Below, one piece after another: positions 7,043 to 12,388 of a stretch of DNA of 12,388 nt (positions are counted from its first letter, which is position 1; every line of letters begins with the position of its first letter). The stretch comes from Acidobacteriota bacterium (lineage in GTDB: Bacteria; Acidobacteriota; Terriglobia; Terriglobales; Acidobacteriaceae). The translations under genes and the position numbers were made by a program. The notes beneath the pieces were generated by a model, which saw nothing but the letters and a program-made list of their open reading frames with translations, had not been told where the DNA came from and ran no database searches. The stretch is from assembly GCA_021798655.1 (NCBI GenBank), contig JAJZFE010000116.1:1-12388 (forward strand), in the 5' to 3' direction.

Positions 7043-7495
7043 ATGAACCTTCTCCTCACAACCGTGGGGCATCGCAAGAATGTCCCTTCTGAAGCCGCCG
7101 GAGCCCTTTTGCTCTCCTACATCGCGCGCTCAGCACGCTACGCCCCGACAACTCACCGCGCCTTCCCCTCGGAGGCGGACCTCCTCCGTTTCCTCCAGGA
7201 ATCCGCCACACGTACTCGCCCGTACCTACTGCTCACCGACTCCACCGGCGAGCAGATCTCTTCCCCGGAGCTCGCCGCCGTCGTCACCGGCCTCTTCGAC
7301 CGAGGCATCCAGACCCTCGTCCTGGCCATTGGCCCAGCCGACGGGTGGTCGCCCGCCGCCCGCCAGCGCGCCGACAAGACCATCGCCTTTGGCCGCATAA
7401 CGCTACCCCATGAGCTCGCCGCCGTCGTCGCCGCCGAGCAGCTCTACCGCGCCCTCACCATCCGCGCCGGCCACCCCTATCACTCCGGCCACTGA
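7043..7495 (+). CDS. rlmH: 23S rRNA pseudouridine-1915 N3-methyltransferase RlmH
   Basis: RlmH is a small SPOUT methyltransferase that uses S-adenosylmethionine to methylate pseudouridine 1915 in helix 69 of 23S rRNA on assembled 70S ribosomes. The 150-residue product is close to the family's length (about 155). Recognition rests on the C-terminal half: LLLTDSTGEQISSPELA (62-78), LAIGPADGWSPAA (94-106, cofactor loop), and ITLPHELAAVVAAEQLYRA (119-137) ending GHPYH (143-147). ATG 7043 gives the family's usual N-terminus (MNLLLTTVGHRK) and has GGGAG at 7027-7031. An in-frame ATG at 7007 would add 12 residues without a visible ribosome site. The usual IGGxxG loop reads IGPADG, and the usual PYHR/K ending is PYHSGH. 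rlmH normally follows rsfS directly; here a reversed receptor gene intervenes. cobO follows after 100 bases, and that gap shows nothing notable until its AT-rich end. Confidence 0.9.
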   Translation: MNLLLTTVGHRKNVPSEAAGALLLSYIARSARYAPTTHRAFPSEADLLRFLQESATRTRPYLLLTDSTGEQISSPELAAVVTGLFDRGIQTLVLAIGPADGWSPAARQRADKTIAFGRITLPHELAAVVAAEQLYRALTIRAGHPYHSGH

Positions 7496-7580
7496 CTTCT
7501 TCCAGTAAGAGCCGCTTTCATCGCATCCAGCCTAACTCCTGCCTCACCCCTGCTTTCCACGCCGCTGCACCTACGCTTGC

Positions 7581-7598
7581 TCTATATCTATATATATG
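7581..7598 (+). promoter_or_regulatory. AT-rich tract running into the cobO start, possible -10 of a leaderless transcript
   Basis: The sequence TCTATATCTATATATATG ends with the cobO start codon, in otherwise GC-rich surroundings. No Shine-Dalgarno sequence precedes the start. TATATC (7583-7588) lies about seven bases before the ATG, the spacing expected if transcription begins at or near the start codon. No -35 element is apparent, so this remains a suggestion. Confidence 0.35.
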
Positions 7599-8174
7599 TC
7601 CGATGTATCCCGGCTCGACTCTCCCGCACCTGACTCCCGTCACGGCCTCATCCTCATCAACACCGGCCCCGGCAAAGGCAAGACGACCGCCGCGCTCGGC
7701 ACCGCTTTCCGCGCCGCCGGCAACGGGATGCGCGTGCTCGTACTGCAGTTTCTCAAGGGCTCTTGGCACTACGGCGAGCTCGACTCCGCCCAGGCGCTCT
7801 CCACGGCCGAAGGCTTCACCTACGTCATGCGCCAGATGGGTCGCGGCTTCGTGAAGGTGGGCGGCGCCGAGGCCGACCCCGAAGATCTCCGCATGGTCGC
7901 CGCCGCCTGGGACGAGGCCGCCGCCGCCATCTTCTCCGGCGACTGGGACCTCATCGTCCTCGACGAGATCAACTACGCCATCGGCTACAAGATGCTGGAC
8001 CCCGAGGTGGTCGCCGACGTTCTTCGCCGCAAGCCCGAGATGCTGCACGTCATCCTGACCGGCCGCAACGCCCACCCCACCCTCATCGAAATGGCCGACA
8101 CCGTAACCGAGATGAAAGAGGTCAAGCACGCCTACACCAAAGGCATCCTGGCGCAGCGCGGCATCGAATACTGA
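7596..8174 (+). CDS. cobO: Cob(I)alamin adenosyltransferase CobO/BtuR type
   Basis: This enzyme transfers the adenosyl group of ATP to cobalt in corrinoids, making adenosylcobalamin or its precursors, for salvage or synthesis of coenzyme B12 in the cytoplasm. The 192 residues match the family length. The P-loop GPGKGKTT is at 24-31, LQFLKG at 50-55, the Walker-B-like segment VLDEINYAI at 121-129, TGRNAHPTLIEMAD at 155-168, and the diagnostic VTEMKEVKHAYTKGILAQRGIEY at the C-terminus. ATG 7596 places the P-loop at the usual distance, but there is no ribosome-binding site; an AT tract runs straight into the start. No other cobalamin gene is in the window. It is followed by a strong terminator and then a convergent receptor gene that looks Oar-like, not BtuB-like. 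Confidence 0.94.
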   Translation: MSDVSRLDSPAPDSRHGLILINTGPGKGKTTAALGTAFRAAGNGMRVLVLQFLKGSWHYGELDSAQALSTAEGFTYVMRQMGRGFVKVGGAEADPEDLRMVAAAWDEAAAAIFSGDWDLIVLDEINYAIGYKMLDPEVVADVLRRKPEMLHVILTGRNAHPTLIEMADTVTEMKEVKHAYTKGILAQRGIEY

Positions 8175-8206
8175 TTCAGGGGCCGCAGTAACAGGCCGGT
8201 GACAAG

Positions 8207-8248
8207 CAAGGAGAGGCACCCCGAAGGGTGCCTCTCCTTGTTTGTTTT
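8207..8248 (+). terminator. Rho-independent terminator after cobO
   Basis: A perfect 15-bp stem (8207-8221 with 8226-8240) closes on the tetraloop CGAA and is followed by TTTGTTTT. It starts 33 bases after the cobO stop. The second receptor gene converges and ends at 8259. On the minus strand there is no good T-run after the stem, so it serves mainly cobO. Confidence 0.9.
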
Positions 8249-8258
8249 GCGCAGTGGA

Positions 8259-11200
8259 CTAGAAGACGATCTTGGCCCACAGGTTGACGACCCGGTTGGT
8301 AGCCATACGGGTCACCGTCAGGAATCCGTTCTGTGCGTCCAGAACACTCGTATCACCGACTGTGCCGTCGTTGTGGTTGAACACATCCTGAGCCTCGGCT
8401 CGCAGGATAATGGTGCCCTGCGAGAAGTGCAGGTAGGACATGCCGATGCCCTTCTCGACTGCCATGTTCCAGGTGGTGATGCCGGGCAACTGGTAGCTGT
8501 TGCGCCCGATCTCCTGATGCAGGTACGAGTTGTCGGGGAAGTATGGCACGAGGAAGTGAACCTGAGTCGGATCCACCTGGACCAGCGCATTCGCGGAGTT
8601 GAACTGGCCCATATCGTAGTAGGTACCGGCGGTGGCCCCGAGATAGGTTCCGTCAATGCCGACCGATTGTGGCGAGGCGCTCTTATTGACCACGATCGGG
8701 CGATCATTGGCTGAGCTGCCGTCTCCGTTCAAGTCCAGGCCGTTCGTGTTGAACGTAGAGTAGCCGCCGCTCTGCAGTTGCGTAACACCAGAGAGCGTCC
8801 AGTGGCGCGTGAACAGACCGTACACGCCATCGACCAGCTTCGAGTCCGAGTGCAGACCCGCCGGAGACCAGACATACGCCATAGAGAAGTACTGGCGATG
8901 ATCGTACGCCGAGGGTCCCCAGTCCTGACCACGTCCACCCGGGGCAAGATTGGCAGAGTAGGACGTTGGCGACGAGCCTGCGATCGTGAAGATCTCCGAT
9001 CCGTCATCGAGGTCCTTGCCGAAGGTGTAGTTGGCCTTCACCAGGAATCCGCGCGTGAAGTTGTGCGTGAACGCAACTTCGGCGGCGTTGTAGTCGGAGT
9101 CGGCGTAGTTGCCACGCGTATTGATGGCACCACGGGTGGGCACCAGACGCTGACCGGTCAGCCCGCTGAAGTAGTTGAATTGCTGGTTGGCGAATTCCTT
9201 CTCGCCGCGAACTCCCAGATAGCGGATCGACAGAACATTCTGGCCGGGAAGCTCGCGCTCCACACCCAGGTTCCACTGATAGGTGATGGGGTTTACCAGA
9301 TTGGTATCTTCGCTCTCAACAGAGGACTGCGGATTCAGAACCTTCGGAATCGTCGGGATCAGGCCCGACGCGTTCCCAAGACCGTTACCCGTCGTTTGGA
9401 TGAGTGTGCCTGCAACCGCGTTTGGCGAGCTCTGGGCCGAGTTCACGAGGATGTTGGAGAACGTGCTGTCGTAGAAGATACCGAAGCCCGCGCGGTACGA
9501 CCACTTGCCATCACCCAGAAAGCCGCCGAAGTGTGGCGAGTAGGCCAGGCCGATGCGCGGCGAGATGTCGTGGTAGTCGTTCTTGATCGGGAGCACCGTG
9601 TTGATCGGCGCATAGGGATTATGCCCGTCCACGCCGGGAAACGGCAGGCTGTTTTCAGGGTTCGACAGGTAGTCATACCGCAGACCCAGGTTCAGCGTCA
9701 GGTCAGACGTCGCCTTCCAGTCGTCCTCGACAAACACGCCGCTGCGGTACCCATGCGAGTCCGCACGTGTCAGGCCGTAGGTGATCGTCGCCGTGCCCGA
9801 AGGTCCAAGCTGGTTCTGCAGGAAGTTACCCAGCGCAGAGATGCCGGAACCACCCTTATTGAAGCTCAGCGTTCCCAATGCGTTCTGCGATACCAGGTCA
9901 ATCTCGATCAGGCGACCAATGTCGGTGCCCATGCTGATGGACTGCCGACCCTTCGTCCAACGTACGGTGTCCTGAAACTGGTAGAGGTCTTCTTTGCGAC
10001 CTTGCGGGAAGTTCTGGTTCGGACCCAGCGCGGGAAACGACTCCGATCCGGCCGTCGTCGCTCCCGTCGTGCTCCCGAAGCTGTAGGTAGGCAGGAAGTT
10101 GAGAGGATTGGCCAAGGTGGCCGCTGTCGGAGCGAACGTGAACGCCAGCCGCGCCTCCGACACCCGGAACTCGTTCTCCAGGTTCTGCGTGAAGATGTGC
10201 GACCACATTCCTTCACCCAGCTCCGTCGGACCGCCGTACTGGGTATCAAACCCAGCCAGCGCATTTCCGTTGTTGAAGAAGTCGGGGCTCAGCGAGTTGC
10301 GGTCGTGCAGGTAGCGGAATGTGATGCGGTCCTTCTCCCACGGCGTGTAATCCACTCGGTACATCCACTGCGTGTCAGGATTGCTCTGCGGCTGGTTCGG
10401 TCGCTCGTAGCCCTGGAAGGTGATGACGCAGCCCGTGGTCGGGCAGTTCGAACCGGAAGGGTCGCCAACATTCTGAGTAATCGGGCTGCCTGCCGAGCCA
10501 TAGTTATAGTCCGTAGTGAGATACGAGCCGTTGCTGAGGTACTTGTCCAGCAACTGAACCTGAGTCGCCGCCGGCCCGGTGATTGCATTCAACGCCGCAT
10601 AGCCTGCAGTGTCGGGCAGCAGGTTTACGCCGGCCTGCTCCTGGCCGTAAAGACGCTGAATCGCCAGGCCGCCGAACGCGAACAATTTGTTCTTGAAGAT
10701 CGGTCCGCCAGCCGTGAAGCCATACGTGTGCTGATCAAAGCGCGCCTTCTGATAGGGAGAACCGCGGAAGCCGCCCGGCACCGAGTTCAAACCGGAGCCG
10801 GAGTAGCGCTCGAACGCGCCACCGTGATAGTCATTCGTGCCCTGCTTCGTCACCATGTTCACGATGCCGCCGCCCGCGCGGCCGTACTCGGCTGAAGCCG
10901 AGTTCGTAATCACGTCGACCTGGTCGAAGATGTCAGGAATGATCGGCTGGAACGCCTGGCCGGCGATGCTGACATCGTTGATCTCCTGGCCGTCCATCAG
11001 AAAGTTGTTGTCGCGGGGACGGGCTCCATCCACCTGAATATCGATACCGTTGGAGTAGCCACCCTGCGCGACCGTCTGCACACCGGGTACCGTCGTCGTC
11101 AGCTCAACCGGATTCAGCGAGAAGATTGGAATCTTCGTCAGCTCCTGCGTGCTCACCACACCGGTCAGAGTTCCATTGTCGGTGTTGATCGTCGACTGGG

Positions 11201-11564
11201 TCGCCTCCACCGTGACCTCTGTCGCCGCTCCACCAATGCTCAGCGTCACATCGTACGACGTGACCTGCGAAGCCGACACGTTCAACTTCTTCGCCTCAAA
11301 CTTGGTGAAGCCCGCATCCGTGACGTCGATCGTGTACGGACCGGGGGGCAGCGCCTCCACACGATAGGCACCATCGCTGCCGGTGGTCAATGTCCGCGTG
11401 TAGCCCGTGGCCTCATTGGTCACGGTAACGCTGGCCTTCGGAATCACCGCGCCTGATTTATCGCGCGCAACACCGGTTAGCGTTCCTTGACTGGTCTGCG
11501 CCTGTACAACGGAACCGGCCAGAACCAGCAGCGCTGAGCTCAACACAATACGAAAGCGATTCAT
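8259..11564 (-). CDS. Oar-like TonB-dependent outer-membrane receptor (second)
   Basis: The 1101-residue product has the same architecture as the first receptor but a clearly different sequence, so they are paralogues of old divergence and not a recent duplication. Residues 1-23 are a signal peptide ending VVQAQ. Residues about 27-115 are a carboxypeptidase-regulatory-like domain (GTLTGVARDKSGAVIPKASV, then YRVEALPPGPYTI). Residues about 130-245 are the plug, with GIDIQVDGARPRDNNFLMDG, EINDVSI and SASAEYGRAGGGIVNMVTKQG. The barrel follows and ends in IVF. NCPTTGC suggests a disulfide-closed loop, and DLNGDGSSAND a calcium-type loop. I start at ATG 11564, which has GGAGG four bases upstream (11569-11573) and begins the signal peptide; a GTG at 11600 in frame would bury it. 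A sigma-54 promoter match lies at 11726-11742. The substrate is unknown; cobalamin is not indicated despite the neighbouring cobO. Confidence 0.92.
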   Translation of the reverse strand: MNRFRIVLSSALLVLAGSVVQAQTSQGTLTGVARDKSGAVIPKASVTVTNEATGYTRTLTTGSDGAYRVEALPPGPYTIDVTDAGFTKFEAKKLNVSASQVTSYDVTLSIGGAATEVTVEATQSTINTDNGTLTGVVSTQELTKIPIFSLNPVELTTTVPGVQTVAQGGYSNGIDIQVDGARPRDNNFLMDGQEINDVSIAGQAFQPIIPDIFDQVDVITNSASAEYGRAGGGIVNMVTKQGTNDYHGGAFERYSGSGLNSVPGGFRGSPYQKARFDQHTYGFTAGGPIFKNKLFAFGGLAIQRLYGQEQAGVNLLPDTAGYAALNAITGPAATQVQLLDKYLSNGSYLTTDYNYGSAGSPITQNVGDPSGSNCPTTGCVITFQGYERPNQPQSNPDTQWMYRVDYTPWEKDRITFRYLHDRNSLSPDFFNNGNALAGFDTQYGGPTELGEGMWSHIFTQNLENEFRVSEARLAFTFAPTAATLANPLNFLPTYSFGSTTGATTAGSESFPALGPNQNFPQGRKEDLYQFQDTVRWTKGRQSISMGTDIGRLIEIDLVSQNALGTLSFNKGGSGISALGNFLQNQLGPSGTATITYGLTRADSHGYRSGVFVEDDWKATSDLTLNLGLRYDYLSNPENSLPFPGVDGHNPYAPINTVLPIKNDYHDISPRIGLAYSPHFGGFLGDGKWSYRAGFGIFYDSTFSNILVNSAQSSPNAVAGTLIQTTGNGLGNASGLIPTIPKVLNPQSSVESEDTNLVNPITYQWNLGVERELPGQNVLSIRYLGVRGEKEFANQQFNYFSGLTGQRLVPTRGAINTRGNYADSDYNAAEVAFTHNFTRGFLVKANYTFGKDLDDGSEIFTIAGSSPTSYSANLAPGGRGQDWGPSAYDHRQYFSMAYVWSPAGLHSDSKLVDGVYGLFTRHWTLSGVTQLQSGGYSTFNTNGLDLNGDGSSANDRPIVVNKSASPQSVGIDGTYLGATAGTYYDMGQFNSANALVQVDPTQVHFLVPYFPDNSYLHQEIGRNSYQLPGITTWNMAVEKGIGMSYLHFSQGTIILRAEAQDVFNHNDGTVGDTSVLDAQNGFLTVTRMATNRVVNLWAKIVF

Positions 11565-11725
11565 CTTTCCTCCAGGGGCCCTGCGGCCTTCATGCCTCAC
11601 CCAACCATCAGAAACAAACGACTCTCCCGCCTACCCGCCCAATACAGCTTGATCGAGCAGGTTCGCAAACAGGCACTCGCCCTTCGCAGACATGGATAGC
11701 GTGAACTCTTGACTACAACCTCGGC

Positions 11726-11742
11726 AGCAATTCGTTTGCCAA
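11726..11742 (-). promoter_or_regulatory. Sigma-54 (-24/-12) promoter for the second receptor
   Basis: On the minus strand the site reads TTGGCAAACGAATTGCT. The -12 half TTGCT is perfect and TTGGCA of the -24 half is perfect; the next two bases are AA instead of CG. The GG and GC are exactly ten bases apart. The predicted start is near 11715, leaving a leader of about 150 bases before ATG 11564. The orientation fits the receptor gene, and the same promoter class precedes the first receptor. Confidence 0.7.
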
Positions 11743-11752
11743 ACGACCTACA

Positions 11753-11793
11753 GTGATTTGTTGATGAATTATTGTCAGTTTGTCACAAATCAC
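11753..11793. promoter_or_regulatory. Inverted repeat GTGATTTGT-N23-ACAAATCAC next to the sigma-54 site
   Basis: Perfect 9-base arms (11753-11761 and 11785-11793) flank 23 AT-rich bases. The repeat starts 10 bases upstream of the -24 element. The right half also contains TTGTCA twice, eight bases apart (11772-11777 and 11780-11785). It could bind an activator or other regulator of the second receptor, or of the divergent mnmE. No regulator is identified. Confidence 0.45.
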
Positions 11794-11977
11794 CCTCTCC
11801 GAGCGTAGCGATTTGCCGCCTTCGTCTTCTTTTTCATAGGACAACGACTTGGCGCTACAAGTTTTCAGCGAGCTGACAATCCTCGCCTTCTGATTTCCAT
11901 AGTTTCTCGGCCAGCCGCTCACCTGGCGAGGCTGTCTGCCGTGCGTCGCTCCTTTGCCATGTCATCCTGTTAGTGGC

Positions 11978-12388
11978 ATGTCCGCCCTCGACACCATCGT
12001 CGCCGTCTCTACCCCGCCCGGCCGCGGCGGCATCGGCATCGTCCGGCTCTCCGGGCCCGAGGCCCTCACGCTCGCCCCGCAGCTGCTGCATCTCCACCAC
12101 TCGCTCGCCGCCCCGGAAGCCCACGCCCGCGCCCACTTCGCCCGCGTCCGTGATCCAGAAGTGCCCGCCGACCCCGCCCGCGCCCTCGACGACTGCCTCG
12201 TCACCGCCTTCCACGCCCCGCGCAGCTACACCGCCGACGACCTCGTCGAGATCGCCACCCACGGCTCGCCCGTCATCCTCGACGCGCTGCTGCGCCACGC
12301 TCTGGCTGTCGGCGACCGCCTCAACCTCGCCGTCCGCCTCGCCGGCCCTGGCGAGTTCACCCAGCGCGCCTTCCTCGCCGGCCGCCTC
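11978..12388 (+). CDS. mnmE: tRNA modification GTPase MnmE, N-terminal part (cut by window end)
   Basis: MnmE works with MnmG to add an aminomethyl or carboxymethylaminomethyl group to uridine 34 of certain tRNAs, using GTP and a tetrahydrofolate carbon. Only 137 residues are in the window, out of about 450 in the family; the frame is open at the edge. The N-terminal folate-binding domain is clear: DTIVAVSTPPGRGGIGIVRL (5-24), PRSYTADDLVEIATHGS (81-97), then RLAGPGEFTQRAFLAGRL at 120-137. Residues SYTADD and HGS replace the more common SYTGED and HGG, a modest variation. The G domain and C-terminal FCxGK motif lie beyond the window. ATG 11978 fits the family N-terminus, although no clear ribosome site precedes it. 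It is transcribed away from the second receptor. Confidence 0.94.
   Translation, partial: MSALDTIVAVSTPPGRGGIGIVRLSGPEALTLAPQLLHLHHSLAAPEAHARAHFARVRDPEVPADPARALDDCLVTAFHAPRSYTADDLVEIATHGSPVILDALLRHALAVGDRLNLAVRLAGPGEFTQRAFLAGRL

Larger units (their letters stand above)
11565..11977. other. Divergent intergenic region between second receptor and mnmE
   Basis: These 413 bases carry no convincing gene. From the receptor side it holds the GGAGG ribosome site, a leader of about 150 bases, the sigma-54 match (11726-11742) and the inverted repeat at 11753-11793. The part nearest mnmE (11794-11977) should carry the mnmE promoter, but I cannot identify one or a Shine-Dalgarno sequence. A 69-codon minus-strand frame (11713-11922) overlaps the regulatory sites and looks non-coding. 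Confidence 0.6.

Noticed and set aside
8778..10895. A 705-codon open frame on the plus strand opposite the second receptor
   Set aside because: It is rich in Arg and Val with no recognisable domain, has no ribosome site, and lies wholly antisense to a well-supported receptor. Long mirror frames are expected opposite GC-rich genes with strong third-position bias.
8259..11564. Second receptor as a vitamin B12 importer because cobO is adjacent
   Set aside because: The sequence has the Oar-like architecture with an N-terminal regulatory-like domain and over 1,100 residues; BtuB is about 600 residues. The genes converge with a terminator between them, and no cobalamin riboswitch was recognised upstream of the receptor.
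3237..11564. The two receptors as a recent tandem duplication
   Set aside because: Their sequences differ throughout except for short family motifs, and unrelated genes lie between them.
11651..11672. A GAGCAGGTT sequence downstream of the second sigma-54 site that repeats the start of the first site (6898-6906)
   Set aside because: It keeps the -12-like half but lacks the GG at -24, so it fails as a sigma-54 promoter; the nine-base identity is probably chance.
11713..11922. A 69-codon minus-strand frame upstream of the second receptor
   Set aside because: No family resemblance or ribosome site, and it overlaps the sigma-54 match and the inverted repeat, which explain the region better.
11855..12298. 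A 147-codon minus-strand frame opposite mnmE
   Set aside because: Gly/Glu/Val-rich antisense reading of a clearly coding MnmE N-terminus.

Overview
The window (12,388 bases, high GC) looks like chromosomal DNA of an acidobacterium of the Terriglobia (Acidobacteriaceae) type. This is an inference. It rests on two very long Oar-like TonB-dependent receptors with an N-terminal carboxypeptidase-regulatory-like domain, a family greatly expanded in that group, set among GC-rich housekeeping genes. No rRNA, tRNA, CRISPR array, insertion sequence or phage gene was recognised.

Layout. Positions 1-379 are a lower-GC leader without a convincing gene. A secreted protein (380-1612, +) follows, with a FecR-like middle and a glycine/tyrosine-rich repetitive tail, closed by a perfect stem-loop. 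After a tandem heptanucleotide repeat come nadD (1763-2380, +) and rsfS (2468-3127, +), the usual nadD-ybeB pair, ending in a strong terminator. The first TonB-dependent receptor (3237-6836, -) lies convergent to rsfS. It is divergent from rlmH (7043-7495, +), the usual partner of rsfS, so the receptor splits a commonly conserved nadD-rsfS-rlmH cluster. cobO (7596-8174, +) and its terminator follow. The second receptor (8259-11564, -) comes next, then a 413-base divergent intergenic region and the first 137 codons of mnmE (11978 to the window end, +).

How it fits together. All plus-strand genes other than the first are housekeeping functions: NAD synthesis, ribosome silencing, rRNA methylation, cobalamin adenosylation and tRNA wobble modification. 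The two minus-strand genes are outer-membrane importers of unknown substrate. The most interesting signal is regulatory. Each receptor is preceded on its own strand by a very good sigma-54 (-24/-12) promoter match with the exact GG-N10-GC spacing. Each match has an inverted repeat with a 23-base spacer immediately upstream. This suggests the receptors are conditionally expressed by enhancer-dependent transcription, separately from the surrounding genes.

Other points worth attention are the histone-H1-like lysine tail on RsfS, altered motifs in RlmH, the 24-base in-frame repeats of the secreted protein, the heptamer array upstream of nadD, and the AT-rich start of cobO with no ribosome-binding site. 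I did not find a clearly new multi-gene system.
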